NCBI GenBank assembly: GCA_963812415.1
Contig: CAWEVH010000003.1
Span: forward strand, 1 to 64,000
Origin: JACVRW01 sp963812415
GTDB lineage: Bacteria > Actinomycetota > Thermoleophilia > Solirubrobacterales > Thermoleophilaceae
Length of the DNA stretch: 64,000 nucleotides
Direction: 5' to 3'
The notes under the pieces were generated by a model, which was not told the origin of the DNA, did not search any database, and saw nothing but the letters and a program-made list of their open reading frames with translations. The first letter of the stretch is position 1. Every line of letters begins with the position of its first letter. Below, piece after piece: positions 51,100-59,872 of the stretch. Position numbers and translations under genes: made by a program.

Positions 51100-51162
51100 G
51101 GTCGAACCGTATCGCCTGGGGAGTGCCACGAATGGCCGCGCGCTGGCTAGTCTTGCGCGCCC

Positions 51163-52809
51163 ATGGCGCGGCTCGTCCTCGGTCCCCTGCTCCGTTACGT
51201 CGGCGAGACGGACGCGGTGATCTGGGTCGAGACCGACGAGGCCTGCGAGGTCGAGGCGCTCGGCGCGCGGGCGCGCACGTTCTGCATCTGCGGCCACCAC
51301 TACGCCCTCGTGTGCGCGCGAGATCTCGAGCCGTCCAGCTGGCACGAGTACGAGGTGAGCCTCGACGGCGAGCGCGTCTGGCCGCTCGAGAACTCGGAGT
51401 TCCCGCCCAGCGCCTTCCGCACCTATCCCATCGAGGATCCCCTGCAGGTGGCCTTCGGCTCCTGCCGGGTGGCCGCGCCTCATGTCCCACCGTTCTCGCT
51501 GCGCAAGGACGAGGACGAGCGGGGGCGCGAGATCGACGCCCTCTACACGCTCGCTCGACGCATGCGCGACGAGCCGCGCGAGCGCTGGCCGGACGCGCTC
51601 CTCATGCTCGGCGACCAGGTGTACGCGGACGAGGTGTCGCCCGCCACGCTCTCGTTCGTCGAGTCACGCCGCGATCCGGACGAGGGACCTGGCCGGCGCG
51701 TGGTCGACTACGAGGAGTACACGTGGCTCTACCGCGAGAGCTGGTCGGACCCGACGATCCGCTGGCTGCTGTCCACCGTGCCGACAGCGATGATCTTCGA
51801 CGACCACGACGTGCACGACGACTGGAACATCTCCTCGTCCTGGCTCGAGGAGATGCGCAAGAACGAGTGGTGGCACGAGCACGTGATCGGGGCGCTGATG
51901 TCGTACTGGGTCTACCAGCACCTCGGCAACCTCTCGCCGGCCGCGCAGGAGGAGGACCCGGTGCTCCCGCGCGTTCGCGACTCCGAGGACGGCGAGCAGA
52001 TCCTGCGGGCCTACGTGGAGGGGGCCGACCGCGAGGCCGCGAGCAGCCGCTGGAGCTACTGCCGCGATCTCGGGGGCACGCGCGTGATCGTGATCGACTC
52101 GCGCGCCGGACGCGTGCTCGACGAGGGCAAGCGCGACATGGTCGACGAGGCGGAGTGGGACTGGATCGTGGAGCAGGCGAGCGGCGACTACGACCACGTC
52201 CTGCTCGCGACCTCTCTTCCCTTCCTGCTCGGCCCGGGGATGCAGGAGCTCGAGGCCTGGAGCGAGGCGGTCGTGGGCGGCGCCTGGGGGGACGCCTGGG
52301 CGAGCCTCGCCGAGCGCCTGCGCCGCTCGGTCGACCTCGAGCACTGGGGCGCCTTCCAGCGCTCCTTCCACAAGATGGTCGAGCTGCAGCGGGCGGTCGG
52401 CTCGGGGGAGTGCGGAGAGGCCCCGGCGACGATCGTCACCCTGTCCGGGGACGTGCATCACGCCTACCTGTTCGAGATCGCCTTCCCGCGCGAGGCGGGC
52501 GTCGATAGCGCGGTCTACCAGGCCGTGTGCTCGCCCTACCGCAACCCGCTCGACGGGCGCGAGCGCAAGATCATCCGCTTCGGCATGTCGCGCCCGTTCC
52601 ACGTGATCACGCGGGCGCTCGCGCGCGCGGCGGGGGTGAAGGATCCGGGGATCCGCTGGCGTCTCGCCGGCGACGGGCCCTGGTTCAACAACCAGGTCGC
52701 GACGCTCACGATCGAGGGCCGCCGGATGCGCATGCGGCTCGACAAGGCGGTGCCGGTGGACGAGGACAGCGCCAAGCTCGAATGCGTGCTCGACCGGCGC
52801 CTGGCGTAG
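51163..52809 (+). CDS. PhoD-like metallophosphatase
   Basis: The 548-residue protein has an N-terminal fibronectin-like region, then the PhoD-type metallophosphoesterase core: VAFGSCRVAAP, LLMLGDQVYADEV, MIFDDHDVHDDWN and TIVTLSGDVHHAYLFE. There is no signal peptide, unlike the classical Tat-exported PhoD, so it is probably cytoplasmic, and the substrate is unknown. Actinobacterial relatives of similar length are annotated as alkaline phosphatase D family. The ATG start lies 63 bases from the divergent proline dehydrogenase start. It is followed 11 bases later by the ThyX-like gene. Confidence 0.88.
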   Translation: MARLVLGPLLRYVGETDAVIWVETDEACEVEALGARARTFCICGHHYALVCARDLEPSSWHEYEVSLDGERVWPLENSEFPPSAFRTYPIEDPLQVAFGSCRVAAPHVPPFSLRKDEDERGREIDALYTLARRMRDEPRERWPDALLMLGDQVYADEVSPATLSFVESRRDPDEGPGRRVVDYEEYTWLYRESWSDPTIRWLLSTVPTAMIFDDHDVHDDWNISSSWLEEMRKNEWWHEHVIGALMSYWVYQHLGNLSPAAQEEDPVLPRVRDSEDGEQILRAYVEGADREAASSRWSYCRDLGGTRVIVIDSRAGRVLDEGKRDMVDEAEWDWIVEQASGDYDHVLLATSLPFLLGPGMQELEAWSEAVVGGAWGDAWASLAERLRRSVDLEHWGAFQRSFHKMVELQRAVGSGECGEAPATIVTLSGDVHHAYLFEIAFPREAGVDSAVYQAVCSPYRNPLDGRERKIIRFGMSRPFHVITRALARAAGVKDPGIRWRLAGDGPWFNNQVATLTIEGRRMRMRLDKAVPVDEDSAKLECVLDRRLA

Positions 52810-52820
52810 CTTCTCCCCCC

Positions 52821-54416
52821 ATGGACTACCCGGTCGAGAGCTTCAGCCCCGAGGAGCAGGCGCTCCTCCGCCCCCACTTCACGAACCTCGACCGGCCGGT
52901 GTTCGCGCTCGTGAACCTGCCCGAGACGGTCAAGGGCGCCATGTTCGCGCGCTACTCGCGCTACCAGGGCACGCTGCGGCGTATGTACCTCGACGAGTTC
53001 GCCGCCCACTCGACCGGCGAATCCGGAGCGGTCTTCGACGGCGACGAGGGCGAGCGCGCCCGCCAACTCTACGAACGCATCTTCCTCGGCTACGGCGACG
53101 ACTCCGTGGCGCAGCTCGGCGGCGCGCACATCGCCTGCGAGTTCGTGTCGAACGTGATGACGAAGCTGCTCCAGCGCGGCCGCCTCGCCGCCTACCTCGA
53201 GCAGTCCACCCGCTACATCCCCTACGACAGCCCGATGGGCGAGGGCCTCGGCTACCGCTACTGGCGCCACCCCGAGCTCGGCCCGGAGTACGAGCGGACG
53301 ATGGACGCGCTCTTCGGCGCCTATTCGGAGGCGCTGCCGCGCGTGCTCGCCTGGGCCGAGGAGCGCTTCCCGCGCGCGCCGGACCAGCCCGAGGCGGCGC
53401 ACCGGGGCTCGCTCAGGGCCAAGGCGCTCGACCTGCTCCGCGGGCTGCTCCCGGCATCCTCGCTCTCGCACATGGGCATGTTCGGCACCGGCCAGGCCTA
53501 CGAGCAGCTGCTGCTGCGCCTGTACGCCTCGCCGCTCCCCGAGGCGCGCGACTTCGCCGACATGATCCTCGCGGAGCTCAAGGTCGTGATGCCGAGCTTC
53601 GTGGCCCGCGTGGAGCGCCCCGATCGCGGCGGCGAGTGGATCTCCTACCTCGAGCAGCGGGAGGAGCACGCGGAGCGCTGGACGCGCCGGCTGGGCCTCG
53701 ATCGCGAGCCGCGCGGCGAGCCCGAGGGACCGGCGGTGCGGCTGCTCTCGGTGGAGGGTGGCGAGGAGCAGCTGCTCGCCGCGCTCCTGTTCGAGTCGGC
53801 CGCCTGCCCCGAGGAGGAGGCGCGCGCGGCGATCGGCGCTTTGCCGCCGGACGAGCGCGCAACCATGCTCGCCGAGCTGGTGGGCGAGCGGCGCAACCGG
53901 CGCCACCGGCCGGGGCGCGGCTTCGAGGCGCTCCGCTACCGCTTCCAGGTGGTGTCCGACTACGGCGCCTTCCGCGACCTCCAGCGCCACCGCATGCTCA
54001 CCATCCAGTGGCAGACGCTCGGTCCCGAGCTGGGCGCGGGCGTGCCCGAGGAGCTCGAGAGCGCGGGGGTGGCGGACGCCTACCGCGAGGGCCTCGAGCG
54101 CTCACGCGCGGAGCACGCCCGGATCGTGGCGCTGGGCCGGCCCGAGCTGGCGCCCTACGCGCTCTGCCTCGGCTACCGGATCCGCTACGTGCTCGACATG
54201 AACGCCCGCGAGGCGATGCACCTGATCGAGCTGCGCTCCGGGCGTGAGGGGCATCCCAGCTACCGGGCCGTGGCCCATGCCCTGCATGCGGAGATCGCGC
54301 GCGTTCACCCCGCGGTGGCCGCCGCGATGAGCTTCGTCGACAGCGACACCGAGCCGCGCCTCGAACGCATCCTGAGCGAGATCAGGGCGCACGCCAAGCA
54401 CGCCTCACGCGCCTGA
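52821..54416 (+). CDS. Double-domain FAD-dependent thymidylate synthase (ThyX)-like protein
   Basis: At 531 residues it is twice the size of ThyX (about 230-250). The ThyX signature RHRxxSxNExSxRY appears as two complementary halves. Domain 1 has RGRLAAYLEQSTRY (residues 119-132), keeping ExSxRY but losing His, Ser and Asn. Domain 2 has RHRMLTIQWQTLG (389-401), keeping RHR but losing the rest. Active sites of ThyX lie at subunit interfaces, so a fused pair could share one composite site. Other flavin-contact segments such as LGYGDDSVAQLGGAHIACE support the fold. If active it would make dTMP from dUMP with folate and FAD; a second role cannot be excluded. ATG start, 11 bases after the PhoD-like gene. 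Confidence 0.85.
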   Translation: MDYPVESFSPEEQALLRPHFTNLDRPVFALVNLPETVKGAMFARYSRYQGTLRRMYLDEFAAHSTGESGAVFDGDEGERARQLYERIFLGYGDDSVAQLGGAHIACEFVSNVMTKLLQRGRLAAYLEQSTRYIPYDSPMGEGLGYRYWRHPELGPEYERTMDALFGAYSEALPRVLAWAEERFPRAPDQPEAAHRGSLRAKALDLLRGLLPASSLSHMGMFGTGQAYEQLLLRLYASPLPEARDFADMILAELKVVMPSFVARVERPDRGGEWISYLEQREEHAERWTRRLGLDREPRGEPEGPAVRLLSVEGGEEQLLAALLFESAACPEEEARAAIGALPPDERATMLAELVGERRNRRHRPGRGFEALRYRFQVVSDYGAFRDLQRHRMLTIQWQTLGPELGAGVPEELESAGVADAYREGLERSRAEHARIVALGRPELAPYALCLGYRIRYVLDMNAREAMHLIELRSGREGHPSYRAVAHALHAEIARVHPAVAAAMSFVDSDTEPRLERILSEIRAHAKHASRA

Positions 54417-54499
54417 CCCGGCCGCGGCGCGGGGGTACCGAAACTCTCGCTGCGCACAACGGTTTAGAGGGGCACCCACCACCACAAGGAGGATGCCCC

Positions 54500-55445
54500 T
54501 TGAGCCAGCGTAGCAACAGGCTCCTGCTCGGCCTCACGGCTGTGGCAGCACTCTCGCTCGTGATCGCGTCGGTCGCCATGGCCGCCGTGATCATCGGGGA
54601 CAACGGTCCGAACGTGCTCAACTGGCACGGAACGGGCGGACCTCGTCCGCGCCAAGGGCGGGGACGACACGGTCACGGCGCTCGCGGGCCGCGACCGCGT
54701 GCTCGCCGGGCGCGGCAACGACACCGTGGACGCCGGCGCCGGCCGCGACTTCGTTCGCGGCGGACAGGACAACGACACCATCAACGGGGGCGACGGCCCC
54801 GGCGGCCGCCGGGGAGACCTGCTCCACGGCAACGCCGGCAACGACGCGATCGACGGCGGCGGCGGCTTCGACCTGATCACCGGCAACGCCGGCGCCGACC
54901 AGATCACCGGCGGCGCGGGCTGCGACCGCGTGTTCGCGGGTCCGGACGACGACGTGATCGACGGCGGCGCGGGCTTCTCGTTCAGGAGGTTCCGCTGCGA
55001 GCGGCTGCACGGCGGTCTCGGCAACGACTCGTCGAGCGGCGGCGCGGGCCGCGACTTCATGTCGGGCGGCCAGGGTGACGACATCCAGAGCGGCGGAGGC
55101 GCGACCGACAAGATCTTCGCCAACCGCGGCCGCGACCGGTCGGATGGCGGCGACGGTCCCGACGTGCTCTGGGCGCTGGCCCGGGCGGACGTGGCCGCGA
55201 TCGGCGATCCCGAGGGCGACGAGCTCACGGGCGGCGCCGGCCGTGACCGCTTCCTCGTCCGCGACGGGGAGGTCGACCTCGTGCACTGCGGCCCCGGCGC
55301 GGATCTCGTGATCAGCGACCAGTTCGACGTGCTCGACGCCGACTGCGAGTTCGAGCGCCAGAGCGACATCACCTCGCTCGACCAGGTCGAGGACGGCGAG
55401 GAGAACCAGACCGAGAATCCCGACGAGGATCGGGACGAGGGGTAG
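54500..55445 (+). CDS. Secreted RTX-like calcium-binding repeat protein, frameshifted
   Basis: AAGGAGG at 54486-54492 precedes a TTG start at 54500, which opens a signal peptide (LLLGLTAVAALSLVIASVAM). After GDNGPNVLN the frame is lost at 54623 by one extra T; the adjacent frame reads GTERADLVRAKGGDDTVTAL and runs to 55445. The body is a chain of RTX nonapeptides such as GGDDTVTAL, GRGNDTVDA, GNAGNDAID and GGAGFD, the GGxGxDxUx motif that folds as a calcium-filled beta-roll. Two cysteine-bearing inserts interrupt it. The protein has about 315 residues and an acidic, Asp/Glu-rich tail. It is probably extracellular; no export system of the type I kind is adjacent, which is expected because it has a Sec-type signal. 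Confidence 0.8.
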
Positions 55446-55449
55446 GAAA

Positions 55450-55496
55450 GCGGCATCGCTCCGGCACGGGCCGAGCCCGCGCCCTCGCGCAAGACG
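55450..55496 (+). repeat. Dispersed intergenic repeat, copy B
   Basis: Matches copy A at 10206-10250 in 41 of 47 aligned positions, with the hairpin CGGGCCGAGCCCG and the tail CCTCGCGCAAGACG. It starts 4 bases after the RTX-like gene and ends 35 bases before the rpe start. As with copy A, the next gene downstream is on the + strand. Confidence 0.6.
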
Positions 55497-55531
55497 CACA
55501 GGTCACGGCGCGTGAGCTACTCTCGCGCGCC

Positions 55532-56212
55532 GTGGCCTCGCCCCTGTTGCACGACGTCCGCGTAGCGCCTTCGATCCTCGCCGCCGACTTCGCGCGCCTC
55601 GGCGCGCAGGTCGAGGCGGTGATGGACGCAGGCGCCCGCGTGATCCACGTGGACGTGATGGACGGGCACTTCGTCCCGCCGATCTCGATCGGCGCGATGA
55701 TCGTCGACGCCCTGGCCGAGCTCGTGCACGGGCGCGGCGGGATCCTCGACGTGCACCTGATGGTCGAGCGCCCCGAGCGGCGCGTCGAGGAGTTCGCGGC
55801 CGCGGGCGCCGACACGCTGATCGTGCACTGGGAGGCCACGCCGCACGTGCACTACGCGCTCCAGGCCGTGCGTGAGGCCGACCTCGACGCCGGGCTCGCG
55901 CTCAACCCGGCCACGCCGGCGGACGTGGTGGCGGGGCTGACCGAGATGGTCGACCACGTGCTCTGCATGACCGTGAACCCCGGCTGGGGCGGCCAGCCCT
56001 ATATCGAGAGCTCGACCGCGAAGGTCGCGCGGCTGCGCGAGCTGCTCGGGCCGGGGGTCCCGATCGAGGTGGACGGCGGCATCGACGTCGGCACGGCGCC
56101 CGGCGCGGCCGCCGCGGGCGCGACGCTCTTCGTCGCCGGCTCCTCGATCTTCGGCGCCGAGGACCCGGGTGCCGCGTACGCCGAGATCGCCGCGGCGGTC
56201 GGCGCGGTCTGA
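55532..56212 (+). CDS. rpe: Ribulose-phosphate 3-epimerase
   Basis: The 226-residue enzyme interconverts D-ribulose 5-phosphate and D-xylulose 5-phosphate in the pentose phosphate pathway. The TIM-barrel signatures are RVAPSILAADFARLG, IHVDVMDGHFVPPISIG, DVHLMVERPER, MTVNPGWGGQPYI and EVDGGIDVGTAP. The catalytic aspartates lie in VDVMDG and VDGGID. GTG start; 35 bases after the dispersed repeat. It converges on the small membrane-protein cluster. Confidence 0.95.
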   Translation: MASPLLHDVRVAPSILAADFARLGAQVEAVMDAGARVIHVDVMDGHFVPPISIGAMIVDALAELVHGRGGILDVHLMVERPERRVEEFAAAGADTLIVHWEATPHVHYALQAVREADLDAGLALNPATPADVVAGLTEMVDHVLCMTVNPGWGGQPYIESSTAKVARLRELLGPGVPIEVDGGIDVGTAPGAAAAGATLFVAGSSIFGAEDPGAAYAEIAAAVGAV

Positions 56213-56222
56213 GGGTTCGCCT

Positions 56223-56636
56223 CTAGAGGAGCCGGCCCTCGAGCCGGGGGCTGGTTCCCGTCACGCGGCAGCGGCTGACGCGGTCGAGCTGGGCGGGAGC
56301 CATCTCCAGGTGCACGTGGGGGTCGAGCAGGCCGTTGTCCGTGTCGGTGAACGGCCAGGCATACCCGCGGCCGTAGATGACCGCGTCGGCCGTGTTGAGG
56401 CACTCGACGGTCACGCGCTCCCGGCCCCCCGCCGTCTCCGCCACGTTCAGCTCGGGATCCTCGACGTAGACGACGATCTCGGGGACTCCGGGCGCACGCT
56501 CGACCTTGATGCTCGCGGTGTCGGGCTCGTCGCTCTCCTCACCGCCGCCGCTCGCGAGCGCCAGCACCACGAGCGGCACCGCCACGGCAACGAGCACCGC
56601 GACCAGGGTCCAGAGGATGCGCGACCCACCCTCCAC
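56223..56636 (-). CDS. Single-pass membrane protein of unknown function
   Basis: The 137-residue protein has one helix near its N terminus (LWTLVAVLVAVAVPLVVLAL) and an external domain of about 100 residues. That domain includes IVVYVEDPELNVAETAGGRE and two cysteines (VECLNTADAVIYGRGYAWPF and SRCRVTG) that could form a disulfide. I recognise no family. It is the last of a four-gene leftward group (CBS protein, 63-residue protein, 291-residue membrane protein, this one), 6 bases after its neighbour. Confidence 0.65.
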   Translation of the reverse strand: MEGGSRILWTLVAVLVAVAVPLVVLALASGGGEESDEPDTASIKVERAPGVPEIVVYVEDPELNVAETAGGRERVTVECLNTADAVIYGRGYAWPFTDTDNGLLDPHVHLEMAPAQLDRVSRCRVTGTSPRLEGRLL

Positions 56637-56642
56637 GGGCGC

Positions 56643-57518
56643 TCAGCGACGTTTCTTGCGCTTGCGCGAGCTCGGCCGCTCGGGCACCTCCTCGGGCTCA
56701 CTCGGCTCCGAGGGATCGAGCAGCGACTCTCCCTTCTCCTCCTCCGCCTCGCGCTCTGGCGTTGGCTCGAGCCCGCGCCGCTGCGCGGGCGTCGGCCAGG
56801 GCTCGGCCTCGCCGGTTTCCCATGCCGGACCGCGCCCGCCGGGCCAGTTGCCGAGATAGAGCGCGCCCACGGCGCCGAGCCAGAAGGCCTGGACGATGAC
56901 CGGCACCAGCGGGACCAGCTGCAGGACGAGCAGGGCTCCCGCGATCACTCCGAGGATGCCCATGAACGGGCTGAGAAGCCCAACGCGCCGCGCCCGCAGT
57001 GGCAGCATCACATACAGGAAGGCGACGGCGATCGAGCCCGCGAACGAGAGCCCGAAAACCACCACGTTCGGGTCCTCGCTCACCAGGTCGTCGGCGCGGT
57101 CGTCGCCCGCCTGCCCGCGGATCACCTCACCGGACGCGAACTCGTCGGCCAGGTCGATGCGGTCGAACGTGCCGAGCAGGGCCGAGAGCGCGTACAGGAT
57201 CGGGCCGATCAGAACCAGGTAGACGAACCAGTGCGGCATACCCGCCCCGCGCGCGACCGAGGCTCGGAACAGGTAGAGGAACACGGGGGCCAGCAGCAGC
57301 CCGCCGAGCGCCTGCACCACGCCCGAGCCGAGGAACAGGCCCGACCGCTCGTCGACCGAGAGCAGGAAGTCCGGCAACCCCTCGACCCCGGGGCGGTCGT
57401 CGAGGACCGCCTGGAACATCAGCACGTTCGCCAGCAGGAACGCCCCCGCCAGGAACGCGCTGAAGGCGGCCGGACGCGACCACTGGGCCTCCCAGTCGAG
57501 CTGCTCCTGCTTCGTCAC
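56643..57518 (-). CDS. Multi-pass membrane protein of unknown function
   Basis: The 291-residue protein has five or six helices (AFLAGAFLLANVLMFQAVLD, GVVQALGGLLLAPVFLYLFR, WFVYLVLIGPILYALSALLG and two more), then a long cytoplasmic tail rich in Glu and Pro that ends in the basic cluster RKRKKRR. Proteins like it are common in Thermoleophilia without a known role. The start overlaps the stop of the 63-residue gene by 4 bases. The charged tail may bind a partner or nucleic acid. Confidence 0.7.
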   Translation of the reverse strand: MTKQEQLDWEAQWSRPAAFSAFLAGAFLLANVLMFQAVLDDRPGVEGLPDFLLSVDERSGLFLGSGVVQALGGLLLAPVFLYLFRASVARGAGMPHWFVYLVLIGPILYALSALLGTFDRIDLADEFASGEVIRGQAGDDRADDLVSEDPNVVVFGLSFAGSIAVAFLYVMLPLRARRVGLLSPFMGILGVIAGALLVLQLVPLVPVIVQAFWLGAVGALYLGNWPGGRGPAWETGEAEPWPTPAQRRGLEPTPEREAEEEKGESLLDPSEPSEPEEVPERPSSRKRKKRR

Positions 57519-57706
57519 GGGGCCTTGGGAGGAGGGGTGCGCTCGCGGGACGGGCGCGGCGGGTAGTACTCGACATCGTCCGGCTCCACGATCCGCGACA
57601 CGCGCTCGCCGACCGCGAGCACGGCGTCGAGCGCCGGCGCCATCAGGCGAATCACGCTCTCCACACGACGGCGCGTGCGCAGCTGTCCGGGTGTCATCGG
57701 GGGCAT
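57515..57706 (-). CDS. Small conserved-looking hypothetical protein (63 residues)
   Basis: The product MPPMTPGQLRTRRRVESVIR continues with an amphipathic helix LMAPALDAVLAVGERVSRIV and a Pro/Arg-rich tail. Its stop overlaps the start of the 291-residue membrane protein gene (ATGA), and it lies 8 bases after the CBS-domain gene, so it is probably a true operon member. No family recognised. It is cytoplasmic with a possible membrane-surface helix. Confidence 0.55.
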   Translation of the reverse strand: MPPMTPGQLRTRRRVESVIRLMAPALDAVLAVGERVSRIVEPDDVEYYPPRPSRERTPPPKAP

Positions 57707-57713
57707 CGCCGCG

Positions 57714-58160
57714 TCAGCCGCCGCGCTGGTGGAAGTAGAACTCGGGAAGCGCGGCCTTGGCGACCTCCGCGGTGATCTGCTGCGCCTGGTGCAGGTCGCC
57801 GGCGCGGACCGCGAGGTCGTCGATCGTCACGATCCCGACCAGGTCCTCGCCGCTCGTAACGGGCAGGCGCCGGATCCGGTGGTTGATCATCAGCGCGACG
57901 GCCTCCTCGAGGTCCATCTCGATCTCACCGCTCACGAGGGGCCGGGAGGCGTGATCGCCCGCGCTCGCGGCGGCCTCCACCTCGTCGGCCACGACGGCGA
58001 TCGCCAGGTCGCGGTCGGTGATCACCCCCACGGGCCGGCCGCCGTCGCAGATCACGACCGAGCCGACGTTGCGGTCACGCATCAGCTCGCCCACGCGTCG
58101 CAGGCTCTCCCCGGTCTCGGCGGTCACCACGCCGTGGGTCATCACCTCGGAGATGTGCAC
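57714..58160 (-). CDS. CBS-domain pair protein
   Basis: The 148-residue protein consists of two CBS motifs, VHISEVMTHGVVTAETGESL with GSVVICDGGRPVGVITDRDL, and later RIRRLPVTSGEDLVGIVTID. Such Bateman modules bind adenosine nucleotides (AMP, ATP, SAM or cyclic di-AMP) and regulate a partner. The GTG start at 58160 begins VHISEVM, a typical first strand; the longer upstream frame is non-coding. It leads the group with the 63-, 291- and 137-residue proteins, so it may sense energy state for that membrane complex (inference). Confidence 0.88.
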   Translation of the reverse strand: MHISEVMTHGVVTAETGESLRRVGELMRDRNVGSVVICDGGRPVGVITDRDLAIAVVADEVEAAASAGDHASRPLVSGEIEMDLEEAVALMINHRIRRLPVTSGEDLVGIVTIDDLAVRAGDLHQAQQITAEVAKAALPEFYFHQRGG

Positions 58161-58174
58161 GGGGCGACTGTATC

Positions 58175-58536
58175 GTGCCGCTGGTGAGCGTCGTCCTCTA
58201 CGGCGCGACCGGCTACACCGGCCGCCTGGTCGCGCACGAGCTGGCCAGGCGGGGGCTCGACCGGGTGCTGAGCGGGCGCGACCCCGCAAGCTCGCGCGGC
58301 TCGCCGACGAGCACCGCGTGCCGGTGCGCGCCGTCCCGCTCGACGATCCGGAGGGACTCCGTTCCCTGCTCGAGGACGCCCGGGTCGTGATCAACTGCGC
58401 GGGCCCGTTCACCCTGGCGGCTCGACCGGCCGCGCCGTCGTGCGCGGCTCTGACGATCGAGGGCCGGCACGCCATCACCTGTGCACACCGCCCTGGGCGA
58501 TCACGGCGTGAGCTGGGAGCGGAGGGCGCCGCCTGA
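58175..58536 (+). pseudogene. Saccharopine-dehydrogenase-like/trans-acting enoyl reductase fragment, frameshifted and truncated
   Basis: The start is a Rossmann nucleotide site, SVVLYGATGYTGRLVAHELA. At about 58288 the frame slips by one base, after GRDP; the next frame continues KLARLADEHRVPVRAVPLDD and ARVVINCAGPFTLA. Beyond that point the sequence decays and ends at 58536. Full proteins have about 350-400 residues, so more than half is missing. It is divergent from the CBS gene, only 14 bases away. Function lost. Confidence 0.65.
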
Positions 58537-58577
58537 GCGCGAGCCCGGCCCCGGCCGCCGTCCCCTACCCTTCGGGC

Positions 58578-58856
58578 ATGTCCTCAGAAGACCCCTTCGG
58601 CGGCCTCTTCGGCGACCCGGATGAGCTGCGCCGGCGCATGGAGCAGTTCGCCGAGCAGATGCAGGGAGCGCAGAAGGTGGCGTGGGCTGACAACGCGATC
58701 AAGCTCGCCGTCGAGATGACCGTCGCCGGCCTCACCCGCATGAACCTCCAGGGCAACGCCGAGCAGCAGGCGAGCGACCTGCTCCAGGCGATGCGCCTGA
58801 TCTTCCCCGAGGCAGTGATCCTCGTGCGCGAGGCGCGCGAGGGGTTCGGCACCTAG
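58578..58856 (+). CDS. Small helical protein of unknown function (92 residues)
   Basis: The product MSSEDPFGGLFGDPDELRRR is followed by helices MEQFAEQMQGAQKVAWADNA and QASDLLQAMRLIFPEAVILV. It is acidic and has no membrane segment. I recognise no family; the N-terminal layout resembles small DNA-associated or chaperone-like proteins but that is weak. The ATG follows a short gap after the broken dehydrogenase. Its last 4 bases overlap the convergent flippase-like gene. Confidence 0.6.
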   Translation: MSSEDPFGGLFGDPDELRRRMEQFAEQMQGAQKVAWADNAIKLAVEMTVAGLTRMNLQGNAEQQASDLLQAMRLIFPEAVILVREAREGFGT

Positions 58857-59869
58857 CTCGACGCGTCCCCGGGGGCCGGCTCCGCGGGAGCCCCGCGCGC
58901 CCGCTCGGCCTCGCGGTCCTCGCGGCCCAGCGCGATGACCTCCTTGAAGCTGCGCACCCGGAAGATGAACACGAGCGCGGTGAAGCCCAGCCCGAAGGTG
59001 AGCGCGCCGATCGCTATCTGCTGGCCGACCGAGTAGGAGGCCACGACCGATCCCGCCGCGGTGCCGGCGAACACCTTCGCCAGCAGCGCCTGCTGCACGC
59101 CGGCGCCCTGGGGCGTGAACGGCACCGCCGCCGAGACCGCGTTCACGCCCAGCACGAGCAGCACGTTCTCGACCGAGCCGCCCACGTTGAAGGCCTCGAG
59201 CAGCATCCAGAACGCCGCGAAGCGAAAGCACCAGCCGCCGAACTGCACCGCGAACACCTCGCGGAAGTAGCGGCGCCGGTCCTGGAGGATCGTGAGCCCC
59301 TGGCGCACCCGCTCCCAGAACGCCTTGACCCGGACGCTAAGCAACGCGAAGGCGATCATGCCGCCGACCGCGAGGACGGTCAGCAGGAACAGCGTGAAGC
59401 GCGGGTGCTGCGCGAGGTAGGAGAGGTCGAACGCGTTCAGCTTGGCGAAGTCGGGCGGCTTGGGGAACACGCCCTGGGTGAAGGCGAAGATCAAGATCAG
59501 CGAGCCCATCGCGATGTCGAAGCCGAGCTCGACCACGAACGTGGCGGCCACCGCGGGGTAGCTCGAGTGCGGCACGGAGGTCTTCACGAGGAACAGCCGC
59601 ACGACGTCGCCGCCACGCGCCGGGATCACCGCGTTGAACCCGTAGCCGGCGAAGTAGGCGCCCCAGATCTCGCGGAAGGGAATCCGCTCGGTGGGGTAGG
59701 CCGCCCGGAGGATGTTGAAGCTCGCCCGGGCGCGCAGCGTCAGGTACGCGGTGAAGAGCGCGAGCGCGAGCAGCAGCGGCAGCAGGCGAACCGACGCGAG
59801 GTTCGAGAAGAACTCGTCGACGGCGTCGAAGAAGGAGTCGAACGAGTCGCCGATCGTGGCTGCCTGCAT
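58853..59869 (-). CDS. Flippase-like/lysylphosphatidylglycerol synthase-type membrane protein
   Basis: The 338-residue protein has seven or eight helices and the signatures of the UPF0104/LPG_synthase_TM family: GAYFAGYGFNAVIPARGGDV near residue 70 and LGVNAVSAAVPFTPQGAGVQ near residue 240. Members include the membrane domain of MprF (lipid flipping) and glycolipid-export proteins. This one lacks the synthase domain. A flippase or transporter role for a lipid or glycan is inferred. GTG/ATG start; 3 bases after the bcp stop on the same strand. Confidence 0.85.
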   Translation of the reverse strand: MQAATIGDSFDSFFDAVDEFFSNLASVRLLPLLLALALFTAYLTLRARASFNILRAAYPTERIPFREIWGAYFAGYGFNAVIPARGGDVVRLFLVKTSVPHSSYPAVAATFVVELGFDIAMGSLILIFAFTQGVFPKPPDFAKLNAFDLSYLAQHPRFTLFLLTVLAVGGMIAFALLSVRVKAFWERVRQGLTILQDRRRYFREVFAVQFGGWCFRFAAFWMLLEAFNVGGSVENVLLVLGVNAVSAAVPFTPQGAGVQQALLAKVFAGTAAGSVVASYSVGQQIAIGALTFGLGFTALVFIFRVRSFKEVIALGREDREAERARGAPAEPAPGDASS

Positions 59870-59872
59870 GAC

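Noticed and set aside
54700..55200. Repeated GGCGGCGC-type units taken for a DNA repeat
   Set aside because: They encode RTX nonapeptides in an open reading frame; the period is 27 bases.
58018..58174. A + strand frame opposite the CBS gene that joins the dehydrogenase fragment
   Set aside because: The shared frame is only the antisense of the CBS domain; the fragment has its own GTG at 58175.
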